Shown here: positions 47,602 to 58,297 of the stretch, piece after piece | How the letters are laid out: each line of letters begins with the position of its first letter | Numbering within the stretch: the stretch's first letter is position 1 | Assembly: GCA_030549335.1 (NCBI GenBank) | Contig: CM060188.1 | Span: 4,650,001-4,714,000, forward strand | DNA from: Pontederia crassipes | Lineage: Eukaryota > Streptophyta > Magnoliopsida > Commelinales > Pontederiaceae | DNA length: 64,000 bases | Reading direction: 5' to 3' | The notes under the pieces: generated by a model | What the model saw: the letters and a program-made list of their open reading frames with translations, nothing else | The model's database searches: none | Told to the model about the DNA's origin: nothing | Made by a program: the position numbers and the translations under genes

Positions 47602-48248
47602 CACTACAGAAAAAATTTTGGACGGTTCTAATCATCACAAAATGAGAAAAATTCATCGAAAAATACACTCAGAATGATCCATCATAAAAGTGTACGTCGT
47701 AAACATTTTTCGACGGCTCTATTACCGTCGTCGAAATTTCCTACAGTTGGAATTCCTATGGCTCATTTCTACGGCTCGAGTTGGAAAAATTTTCCCACGA
47801 CCGGAGCCGTGGAAAAATTTTTACGACTTTGACCATTGTAAGATCGTATTTTAAAATAAAAAAATTTGGCCGCGCACGTTTGAAACTGGCCCGTGCTGTA
47901 ACATTCTCCACCAGCGTGTGATATTGTCTGCTCTAGGCCTCGGCCCGCACGATTTTATCAAAACGCATCACACCTAATGAAGGACATGTTCCCATATATA
48001 CCCAGCATCGCTCCCGTGACTTATGCATTTGGGACTAATCCAAAGCACGCCCCATGCATAAAAAATCAACAAGGATAATGTTTGTCTCGAGAAGAAAATA
48101 TAGTATAAATTATAAGGGTCAAGGAAAATAAATTTTGGAAAAGAAAATTTTCCTTTGAGAATGACCAAATAAAAAGGAAGTATTCATTCTTATCCTTCAC
48201 AACATACACCTAAATTTCGGAGACGAAATTTTTTAAGGAGGGGAGAAT

Positions 48249-50262
48249 TGTCACGGACGTGCTCCACAAATATCATTTTAACATAATATTACTTTTAATT
48301 AGCATTTTAAGTAAGTTTAGATGCTTATATAGTCATGGTTGCGTGTAGCAACTAACCTTTAGATTAAAGCATAATCAAAATTAAATTATCAATAAGCGTT
48401 ATAAATAAATTATATAAGATTATTAGGAATTAATTCTAATATTTGTAAATATTATAATAAACATATTTAATTATGATTAATTAATATTAATTAGAAGTTT
48501 AACACTAACTTTTGACCAAATAATATGATTGGACCTCCATTTCAACCAATAGGGTTTCAAGCAGCTGAAGCAGGCAGCTCCTCAGCTGCTTAGAAAATGA
48601 TTTTTTCAAACCGTCATATGATGTGCTAAAATTCTGAAAAAAATATATAAATTATTTATTCGTATTATCTGCAAGCCGAAAAATTTCCAAGATCAGATCC
48701 ATTGCCGAATAGCCTGAGGAAATTCGAAAAGTTTTCTGAGTTAGGGTGAATCTACGGATCTGAAATCGACCTTCAACTTTATATGATCATATCTTCGTAA
48801 GTAGTTCTTCATAAATCCTAAAAATTTTCATGGTTCATCCTCTCGATGTTACCTTTTCATGACTATAAAAATCATATAAAAAAGACTTCTTTAGAGAAAG
48901 TTATGAACTAAGCACCGTAGGTCGCTCACTCTGTCCTGAGTGAGAGAAAGGTCCGCATTGTAGATTAGGGTATGATTAGAATTAGGGTTTGAAATTTATA
49001 CATGTTAAATTATACTTCACAAGGGTTCGGTGAGAAGTAGAATCATCCAATTTGAATGTGTAGATGTGGAGAAATGAATTTTTCATTTCATAGTGAGTTT
49101 TCTGTCAGTTTCCAGGAAATTAATAGAACACGACTCGAATTGACTATTTTTGTTATAGAGTTATACAAGGACTTAAATTCTCTAATTTTTATGCCAAAAT
49201 ATTAAGGAAGTCTAGTTTTCAGAAAAATTATGATATAGTTAAATGGACAAGTGTGAATAAACATATAAATCAATCTTTCTATGACACACAATCATGGAGG
49301 GATACGTATTGACCTATGATATGCTCTGCGTATCTGAGAATCATGATTGGGTGGCACATAATCATGATTGTGATACGTATTGACCCATGGTTTGCTCTGC
49401 GTATTTGAGACTTTTTAATTGTGAAGCTCTACTTAACTGTATGACATACAATCATGGAGGGATACGTATTGACCCATGATTTGCTTTGCGTATCTGATAC
49501 TCTTAATTATGAAGCTCTGCTTAACTGTATGACACACGATCATAGAGAAATACATATTGACCCATGATGAGTATGCGCAATGACACGTGTGGAGTTTAAC
49601 TGTGAATATGATGATATCTTGAATAATTTGTATTTATGTAAAAGTTCATATGATTTGAAAAGTTATGTGAAATGAGTTATGCTTTAAATGTTTTCTCATA
49701 CGAAAGAAATATAATTATTTTAGTGTTATATGCACTCGTATTGTTTCGATATGTTGTACATTTATTCCATTCACTGAGCAAACGATTGTTGCTCACATTA
49801 CCCTTGTTGATTTTTTTTCAGATGATTATAAGTTCTCGAGTTGAGTTGACTCGAAGCTTAGTTTGATGCATATAGAAGAGGTCGAACCGTCAGAGCATTG
49901 CTATTTTTCTTTCACTTTTTTTCCTTCACTTTTGTTTTTGAAACATGCATGTAATAGCTGATCCTAGATGTTGTAATTAAGTTTGTGAGAGATTTTTCGT
50001 AAGGTTGTATAAAACTTGATCTTGTGGGGTGTTATATGTAAGGTGGTTAGTGGAAAAAATTATAATGATAATACGTGAATGATATATCTTATAACTGTCT
50101 ATTTGACCTTGATGAATATATATGCATCTTTTGTATGTGTTGGCTAATAACACAAGGAAGTAAGAGAGGGAGGTTTTGCTGATTTTATTTTTGAAAATGC
50201 TAAACATAATTAAGGAAGGTAATAGTTGAAATTAAAACTTAGTTACAGAGTGGGGTGTGACA
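48249..50262 (+). repeat. LTR of the Gypsy-1 family
   Basis: About 2014 bases, aligning with the Gypsy-1 LTRs near both ends. The middle (about 49250-49590) is replaced by a tandem array absent from the Gypsy-1 LTRs. Confidence 0.85.
49270..49590 (+). repeat. Tandem array inside the LTR
   Basis: Four imperfect copies of a unit built on GACACACAATCATGG, GGATACGTATTGACCCATG and TTTGCTCTGCGTATCTGA. The copies start near 49279, 49350, 49441 and 49530. Unit spacing is about 70-90 bases. Confidence 0.75.
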
Positions 50263-50450
50263 CGCGCGCAGTCGGAATTGACTGCCCATGGCGGGAACTG
50301 ACCGCGCAAGGGTCGAAACTGTGCCTCACGACCAGAACCAGTCGCACACGATGGAACTGGCCGTGCATGGGTGGGAATTGGCCTGCGCGCGGCTAGATTC
50401 CGCTTGTGCGCGGTTGATCTGGCCGTGTGCATTGCCTGCAAGAGAGAGAA
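50263..50450. repeat. GC-rich diverged short repeats inside the CACTA element
   Basis: Recurring variants of GGAACTGGCCGTGCATGG and CCGCGCA about every 20-30 bases. Similar words (GGCCGCGCACG, CTGGCCCGTGC) occur at 47868-47895 on the other side of the LTR fragment, so they probably belong to the host CACTA element. Confidence 0.5.
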
Positions 50451-50848
50451 GGGGAAGGAGGATCGCTTGCGAGAGAGATGGCCGATTGTTGTCAGAGGTC
50501 GTCACGCCGTTCGCTTGGAAGGAGGGAGATGGCTGGGCCGACGAGGGAGAGAGAGGAGAGAGGAGAGTGGGAAAGAGGTATAGAGAGAGGAGAGAGGGAG
50601 GAGGTGAATAAAAAGAGAGGGAGAAGCCAAAAAAAATAAAACAAATAAGCCGAAGAGTTTGACGGAATTTTTGACTTTTTAACGGTTTAGACCACTGGAA
50701 ATGTTTTCCACGGTTGAAACCGTGAGAAATTCCCACGATCGAAGTAGTGAAAAAAATGATCTGTCTGAAAATTCATCACAAATTGCTAAGAATTTCCGTC
50801 CGTGAGAATTTTTTGATCGAAAAAATCCTTTTTTCTTGTAGCGTGTGT

Positions 50849-52383
50849 TGTGGTACATTGATTGCCAAATAAAATTATCTTCTAAATTAAAAATGGTCTC
50901 CAATTAATTGCCCCTTTAGCTGATTATAGTAGACCGATATGCATCCATTGTATAAACAAAAAAAAACTTTTCCAAATAGAAAAGAGCTTCGCCTACCTAA
51001 TATGAGAAAGCTAGAATTATAATTCAGAAAATCTTGTTGCTTTGTGAAAAAATGGAATAGTAACTCTCAGTTCTCAAGCTTAATTATTATAAAAAAATAA
51101 AATAAATTAAACAATAATAGGGCATCGACTACTGTTTAGAATCAGATTTATAGAAACTAGGCCGAAGCCTATTTAATTTTTTTTATAATGGCCGAAGCCT
51201 ATTTAATGATTGATGAATAAAAGATTAATGGGAAGAGAGGCCCGCAGGAAACTTTGTTTTTTAGATTATAAAAGAGGTCTAAGGACCTAATACAAGCAAA
51301 TAAACGCATATGATTCACCAATGAAATTTAAATTCTTGATCTCTTGATCTATTAGAAACCTACAAAATATAGACATAATTATAAATAATTATACTACTAT
51401 GTGTTTATTTTTTATAACACAAATAAAATATGAATAAATAAATCTTTTCCGTGACGAAGAATCTTAGAGTTTGTTTAGATTGAAAAATTTGGAGGGGATG
51501 AGTGGAATATAGAAAAATAAAATTAGCTATATCATATTTGATTACATTTTTATTTAAGTTAAGAAGGAACATAAATAAATAATTTTAGACCAAATTAGCT
51601 CATCAAATGAAATCATTTCTTTTAATACCAAATGAAACATATATCTTTATTAAATTATCTTTTTCTCTCGTATGAATATATATATGTATATTAGAATAAA
51701 ATAGTTCAAAAAAAAATAATATAATAAAAATAAAAAATAGGCAAACAAAAAAATAAAAAGAAAAAAATAAATTAAGTGATAAAGTAATAAATATTTATTA
51801 CTCATTAAAAATTATAAATAAATTTTATATAATAAAAAGTAAAAATAACTTTTTAATAAATAAAACTTTTATTCTTCATATAATTATTTTTTATAACTTA
51901 TTATACACCGAACTTCACCGCTTCATATCTAATTAGTTCACCCCATCCCATCCCTCTTTTATTTAATTGCCAAACAATCCTTTACTTTGAACTATATTTA
52001 TTCTTTTTTACTTTGAACGCCTTTTCTTCTGACCCATATAAAATTTCTCGGTCTAATTTAACAATGAATATAATAAAAAATATAAATGATGATATAATGT
52101 CGAGAACGTTGACTTTTTAAGGTAAAATTGGTTTGAAAATAAGTATTAAAAGCAATTCAAAGAGATGATAAATATTTTTCTTTTTTTTTTCTTTTGAGCA
52201 AAACTACAAGATTCTCTTATACAGAATCCTGCGGCATCCCTGGTTCCAGTTTCCATTGTTGATTCTTGGGCAAGGATGAACGTGTGCAGCCAGGTATTGT
52301 TCGTCTGATTTTTAGTAGCCTCTTGTTGTCGATTCCTTTTGTTATATGTTTTAGAGTTTGCTATTCTTTTTTTCGGTCAACCG
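50849..52383. other. AT-rich intergenic DNA, no gene seen
   Basis: Extremely AT-rich between about 51060 and 52200, with long A-rich tracts. Nothing is recognised. Confidence 0.5.
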
Positions 52384-52680
52384 ATGGCCGGAATTACTAG
52401 CATCTGTTCGGACTCTGAGCAAAGATATATCCTAATCAGCAGTGGCGATTCTAAACTGACTACTAGCACCCTGCGTCCCCGTGCCAACCATCCTTGGTTA
52501 GAGTTTACTAATTTTGATTGGATGCCTAACGAAACTAAAGAAATAATCATCAACTGCAAGGATAGGAAAACGCCACTTCGCTTTGTGAACTCGGCAAGAA
52601 GAGGCCACCGGATGATTCCAGCGACTTTCCTCATGGATGCCTTGAAGGTGTTCGTTGTTTTGTGCCCACAAGCGCACTAA
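52384..52680 (+). CDS. Small unrecognised ORF, possibly a gene
   Basis: The open frame from the ATG at 52384 to the stop at 52678-52680 gives 98 residues beginning M-A-G-I-T-S-I-C-S-D-S-E-Q-R-Y-I and ending V-V-L-C-P-Q-A-H. Its composition is balanced and it is less AT-rich than its surroundings, which sets it apart from the chance frames here. There is no signal peptide or membrane helix, and no motif I recognise. An upstream short ATG segment (GGATGAACGTGTGCAGCCAG before a GT near 52292) could be an earlier exon. It may be a real small gene, one exon of a larger gene, or a pseudogene fragment. Confidence 0.3.
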   Translation: MAGITSICSDSEQRYILISSGDSKLTTSTLRPRANHPWLEFTNFDWMPNETKEIIINCKDRKTPLRFVNSARRGHRMIPATFLMDALKVFVVLCPQAH

Positions 52681-54084
52681 GGTTGTTTTTGAATCTGAAT
52701 AAAATTTCATTTAAATAGTGTTATCACTTATCAGCAGAGAAAAAAAGAGGGTAGGGGGTCGACTCATATTGTAATGTTTCAATGTAATAACCTCAAAGTC
52801 TGAGGGTGTTTTCGTCCGCTAACGTTTTAGTAAAATCTTGAAAGTGTTAAATCTCTCTTTTACCTCTTCCATCTTCCGGCCACCCACACCATGCCCTAAA
52901 CCTTATATCCCATAGGATCTTATCAAGAGGAAGGGGATGGGCGAGGGGGAGAAGAATGTGGACAATGAGCATTAATCATTGGAGGAGAGCTTGCTTGAAG
53001 AAACAGAGGAGCAAGTAGAAATCTCTAATATCTTAAGCATTCAGGTATGTTATGTGTACCCATTCAAACTTAGAATTGAGAGTTTGATTGCTTCTCATGA
53101 TTTTGATGATTATAAAATTGGTAGGAATGTATGCACTATGAATGAAATTGATGCTACATTTGCTTTTTGTTATGCTATATTTGATTGGTTAGGATTTTTA
53201 TATAGATGAAATGGATTTTATGTATTTAATTTTGTTCTTTCATTCTTATGCTATGATATTGCACCTTGCAATGCATGTTAATATTCGAATCTATGTGAAG
53301 TTGTATTGTATGAATCCAAATTTCGTTTGGAATGATGTATGGAGGAACAAGGAAAAAGAGAGAAAATTGATCTACTGTGTATCTGCTACGGCAAGCCCGA
53401 AGCGAGGTTGAACATCACTATTGTTCCTAGCAAGTTTGGTACGGTTGTAGGGGTTCTATTACGATAGTACCAAGAAGGGAGGTGAATACGAATTTCTGTA
53501 GCTTGGTTATGGCTCACTAGTAGCCCCACCGAATTGCACTACGATCCATAACAGATCGCTACAGTCGTAGTAGAGATTACGGCTGGAACATAATACTCGT
53601 ATAGGAAGTTATTTTTTGGGGCTTTTTAGGCCCATTTTGATGTTGTTAGTAATATTTTAAATCGAAAATTGAATGTTTATCGTTACTATGCTTATGATGA
53701 AGGCTTGCATATAGTATATGTCAATCATGATTTACCTAACATCATAATGAATTGATTGAGCTATTGATCAGACTCATAAGTTCTTGTTTGATTGAAAAAG
53801 TGCAATGGTAAAGAATTAAAAAATTGATTAGATATTTTAGTTCAATGAGTGCTTCTATGAGATTTTAAAACTAAAGTATTAATTTTTTAGGAGTTGAAAT
53901 ATTAATGAACTAACTTTTTATTATGAAATTAATGTTTTAAAAAAATATAAATATACGTAACACAATATAATAAAGTAGTTTTAGAAATGAAATGATAATT
54001 GGCATCAATTAATCTTATTTATAGAAAATTTTGCGTAAAATTGTTATACGTGTATTAATAGACAATAACAAAATAAATAAAATA
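52681..54084. other. Intergenic DNA, no gene seen
   Basis: Mixed AT-rich sequence. Short plus-strand frames at 52979-53411 lack recognisable motifs. A less AT-rich stretch near 53390-53590 (AGCCCGAAGCGAGG onward) has no readable frame. Confidence 0.4.
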
Positions 54085-54267
54085 CAACAACAACAAAGCC
54101 TTATCCCACTAGGTGGGGTCGGCTACATGGATCATACGACGCCATTCCGCTATATTCGTTGATCCATATTCATAAGATTCGACAAGATTTTACGCTGGCT
54201 GTCGGGGCCTAACACAACCCTCCTCCTTTATCCGGGCTTGGGACCGGCTATAAAACATAGGCGGAAT
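54085..54267 (-). mobile_element. Au-type SINE, second copy
   Basis: Reverse orientation: (CAA)n at the left, then CCCACTAGGTGGGGTCGGC, and at the right GGGACCGGCTATAAAACATA. It matches the 7.2-kb copy along its length and is better preserved in the central part. I could not define a clear target duplication. Confidence 0.85.
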
Positions 54268-55411
54268 TATCACAAGGCAATTATAAGTATCCAAATATTT
54301 TAATACAGATTTCATACATAAATGAAACACAGAACTGGTTTCATTTATATGGAAAGCCTTTTTGAGGAGGTTTATATGGAAGGCCTTGTAGTGTGTGAAA
54401 TGTCAACTGAACATCTTAGGTAAAATTAGTGAAATTTTTTATCTAGTTAGTTAGACCATAGAATTACTCTTATGATAGCATAAGAAGGTTTGAATTTTAC
54501 ATTTACCAATTATTTATCTTCTGCATACTTATTATTAAGGATTTAATTCACATCCTGAGCACGCACCCTCCTGCTTTGGAAGGATGTTGAGAGCATCTAA
54601 ATCGTTTATCCACGATCCAGATAACAAATGATTAAAACTCATTATCAGGATCCCTCCGGGTCAGAGGGTGCTCTGGAGGTAAATTAAACCCTATTATTAA
54701 ATATTCCAAATGCTAGTTCTATCAGCAAGCAAGAGGTGACCATGATTTCCTCTTTCCACTTTCGGGAAAAAGTACTTATATGGACATCTATTCTTCTTGA
54801 GATTTCTTTAGGTATCTTCTCAAAATGTCTAATTTGGCAACACATGTTGCTACTATATTCATGCCCTTTATTTCTTGTGTCAGCAAGACTAGACATGAAT
54901 CATTTATGATTAAAAACTCTGTAATTTTTCAAGATAACCATCCCGTAGGATTCATATATGTTTAGAACACCTCCAAAAAAATGTTTATAACACATAATAA
55001 TCTATAGATGCAAGCACATAGGAAGCCTGAAAAAAGCCTTTACCTTAGCATAATTGAAAATATCAAAAGTAATAACAGATAATTCGCATATCAATGAACA
55101 GAATGAATTGAACAAGCTGATGTTTTTTTATCAAAAGAAAACAAATGCCAGCAAGTAATCATGAAAGAATGCATAGAATAAGGAAAATAGACCGATGTTA
55201 CTAGTTTACAACTTTCCATTATATGGTCCAGCTAGCATAAGTAAAGTACTAGCATTTTTAGTATCATTGAAATAAATATTATGTAGCATGTTCTTAATGA
55301 GGCCCTGAAGAAAACAGTTACATAATAAATTAGGCGACCGGACCCTCAGAATAAAATTAGGTGGACGACTGAAAATAATTATCTATCATGTGAAAACAAA
55401 GCATCACTCAC

Positions 55412-55473
55412 GGAGTTTGCACAGGAACTGAAACAGGTGATGGAGGCCGAGGCGCTGTGACTGCTGTTGAAGG
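55412..55473 (-). other. Possible orphan exon, Pro/Ser/Thr/Val-rich
   Basis: A GC-rich 62-base island bounded on the minus strand by AG before it (CATATTAG) and GTGAGTG after it. One frame reads S-T-A-V-T-A-P-R-P-P-S-P-V-S-V-P-V-Q-T-P. The splice-like borders and composition are suggestive, but no neighbouring exon was found. Confidence 0.2.
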
Positions 55474-56639
55474 CTAATATGCACATTCCATTAGAAAATA
55501 CAAAAAAAATATTATAAAATATTCCAACTATATTGTTATAAATAAAATTACTATTACTAAGTGTAATTGTTATATGAGAAATATTATAAAATTGACATTA
55601 ATGTTTCAATAAAATGTTTAGTACAATAATAATGCAAAAAATGATATAAAATAATACAAAATTAAAATAATAAATGTTATAATTATTTTACTATTACTAA
55701 AGTGATAAACCATTTTAAAAAGTCGCGTCAAAAGAAGAAAACAAAAAAAATACTTAATAGAAACTATGCTTTATATAAAATCAGTGTTATAATTTTAATC
55801 AAATTAATAAATAACTTCACATTATAAATAAACAATACATGAATGTCAATTTTACCTTTTAAATTTTTAGTATGACAATAACACATAACTTAACATGCAT
55901 GCACACGACAAATTTTATTGAATAAATAAATAAATAAAATAATATTGTTATATAAACTTGGTTCTATATAATTAATGTTATCATTTGTTTTAATTAGTAT
56001 CAGATGTAGAAGATAATTTATTAATAAATTAAGATTATTTTTTTTCAAAGAAAAGGTCACATCGAAACAAAGGGAAAAAAGAAAAATGGATCAAGTCGTG
56101 TCATGACCCATCATCATTACATTTTTTTTTCTACCGTGTTTGTAACTAACCTAGAACTATAACTAGTTTTGACATTAGTTCCGATGCCAAAGAGACCTTA
56201 GTGTCTAGTGTTGCTATGAAGGACATTCGCCTATTAACTATTGGTTATGAATTTGTTAGTTATCATAACTTAAGTGTTTCTATATTGAAAAACACTTATG
56301 GATTATGATGTATTGTTTTTACTTCGAGTCCTATGTTATCTTGGACTTTTCGCTATGATGTTGCTTTCATTTTAAATTGTTATGCTTCAGTTATTGTGTT
56401 TGTCTTGGTTGTTTCTATTTTTTTTTTTTTTTTGAGAGAGAGCAATTTATGAACTTTGTTTTCATAAATTGCTATGATGTATTGTTTTTACCAGTTGTAA
56501 TCATCCATTTTATTAAAGGTTGTTATATTACAAAAATGTACAGACAAACTTAGTCCCTCATCCACTCACTCATCATCTTCTTGGCCATTGTTATAACATT
56601 CTCAACATATAACCTCTCACCCATAAAAATGCATCCATT

Positions 56640-57090
56640 CAGCAGCCAATAAGTGTAACATAAATGATAATATGAACTTTGTAAATTTATGTGATTTCAG
56701 TAAAAAAAAAATTCCTTCATCCGCCACATCAACACCAACATCACAAGATCTCCAACCTCCTTCACTCCTGCAATGATGAAGAATGCGAGCCTGAAACAGT
56801 AACTTGAAGGACATGGCGTAGAGCGAGACGGGCACACCGAAGGCGATCAGAAGGTGATTGATGCAAGATATGAGCATGACTATGACGAAGAGAAGCGGGT
56901 GCGAGAACTTGAGGATGTCAAGGAAGGTCTTCGACGTACCCAGGGACTTGCCAAAGCTGATGAGGGAGACAAATGTGCCGATGCTATGCGAAGGTTACCT
57001 AGGGACCCTCGCCGATATGACCCATGTGCCAAAGACAGTGGAAGGAGGAGATTAGGTGGAAAGCGATGAGAGGCGGTTAAGGATGGGAGG
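56640..57090 (-). pseudogene. Fragment of an unrecognised hydrophobic protein
   Basis: One minus-strand frame encodes a hydrophobic run with F-V-S-L-I-S-F-G-K-S-L-G-T-S-K-T and S-H-P-L-L-F-V-I-V-M-L-I-S-C, then S-L-Y-A-M-S-F-K-L-L (about 56975-56795). After a frame change there is a second run, A-F-F-I-I-A-G-V-K-E-V-G-D-L-V-M-L-V-L-M-W-R-M-K-E (about 56790-56710). Two to three membrane helices are likely. A stop near 57000 and the frame change suggest a pseudogene or unspliced exons. I do not recognise the family. Confidence 0.3.
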
Positions 57091-58297
57091 AGGTTAGGAA
57101 AATAATGAGAAATTTTGGAACGTTAAATGCATTTACTGCTTTTATTTGTTGGTAGTCATTGCAAAAGAACATCATGGCTAGTCATTGCAGACATCATAAC
57201 TTTTGATGGATCACTCAAATGCATTTTGGGAACTTGTCTCAGTAAAATTATCAGAAAATATGACAGCATGGAATGACTAATTCAACAAATATTTGGATTT
57301 ACTTCTCTTAAACTATAACTTGCCTTTTATCTCACCTATGAATTTTAATATTCTATACTTTAATGTTTAATATCAAATGTTTAACTTCACTTAATTCCTA
57401 AGTTTACTTTTTAAATCATAGAATCTCCTTTTTGCCTCTTATATGTTTCATTTTACCTTTTCACACCTAAAAATAATTTTAAAAAAAGTGGGGCTCATAC
57501 TTCCCCACCCTTCCCTTTATGAAAAGTAGAAAAGGACAACCTCAACATGAAGAGTTAAAAGGGGCCACATTTGTCCCACTATGTTTTCATTAGTGGAGAG
57601 AGTATTAAGATTATTATAAATACATACTGCAATGGCTTAAACTTTTAGGAAAGTTGATTAGCACATCTAAATATGGCCTAGAGCAGGGTCTAGAGGTTTT
57701 GAGACAGAAGCTCTTATTAAAAAAATATTTTTTCTTCAGAATTGTTGATAACACATCTAATTGAACAGAGGGTGAATGTTGCCCTTATCCCTCTTGCTAG
57801 CAATAATAAAGTTCTTAATCATTTTCTCATCTGCTAGAGGGATCCTCCCTCCCCTCTCTATAATGTCCCCTTAAGAGGGTGGAGAGTTGATTGCAACACC
57901 CTTGTGCCGTGTCGACTGGTGGAAGGGCTCATTAACCAACCCACATCTCTGCTCATGAGAGAGTGGAGGACGGCAATCCCACTTCGGCCTCAATGTGGTT
58001 GGAGGCGCCCCCTTTCGCATAAGAAAAAGTGAGACTTTGTTTATTTATTAATGGTGAAAAGTAAAATCACACTTGTGAAGCATAAAAGAGTAATTTGTAA
58101 CTTAAAAGGTGGGAAATTATAAGTGGTGTTAGACTTTTAGGGTCAAGTGAAAATGTTTAGTAATTGGATAATATCAAATTTTAGGGTGCAATCAGAATTA
58201 AACTTTAGCATGTGATGTGAATGAAGATTTCTCTAAATGTTATTTTTTTGCTTACAAGAAGAATGCAATGTACAATATTGTCATGATATTATGTACT

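Larger units (their letters stand above)
48130..50262 (+). mobile_element. 3' part of a Gypsy-1-family element
   Basis: Plus-strand fragment: about 120 bases of internal sequence matching (in reverse) the interior next to the Gypsy-1 3' LTR, including a polypurine tract TTAAGGAGGGGAGAAT, then a complete LTR at 48249-50262. LTR ends are TGTCACGGACG and GGGTGTGACA. No 5' LTR is present. Similarity to Gypsy-1 appears to stop near 48080-48130, so the left border is approximate. Confidence 0.85.
47602..50845. mobile_element. CACTA-type element carrying a nested LTR fragment
   Basis: The left end CACTACAGAAAAAA and the right end TTTTTTCTTGTAGCGTG are inverted copies of the plant CACTA terminus (the right end has one extra base). 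Both are flanked by the 3-bp duplication TGT (47599-47601 and 50846-50848), the length expected for CACTA elements. Subterminal words such as CGACGG, CCACGG and CCGTGGAAA repeat in both orientations near the ends. No transposase is visible, and most of the interior is an unrelated gypsy-type LTR fragment. It is therefore a non-autonomous copy that was itself invaded. Confidence 0.65.
54268..58297. other. Gene-poor AT-rich DNA
   Basis: No confident gene. Two exon-like islands are listed separately (55412-55473 and 56640-57090). The rest is AT-rich with poly-T and poly-A tracts. Confidence 0.5.

Noticed and set aside
49260-49590. CRISPR-like array of regularly spaced repeats
   Set aside because: The genome is a plant, spacers are not unique, repeats are imperfect and the array lies in an LTR; it is an ordinary tandem repeat.
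50288-50736. Several overlapping frames on both strands in the GC-rich repeat
   Set aside because: Their sequence follows the short tandem repeats and GA-rich tracts; low complexity without motifs.
56854-57069. Charged plus-strand frame of 71 codons
   Set aside because: It is antisense to the hydrophobic frame, and a second overlapping plus-strand frame of similar length exists; neither has family features.
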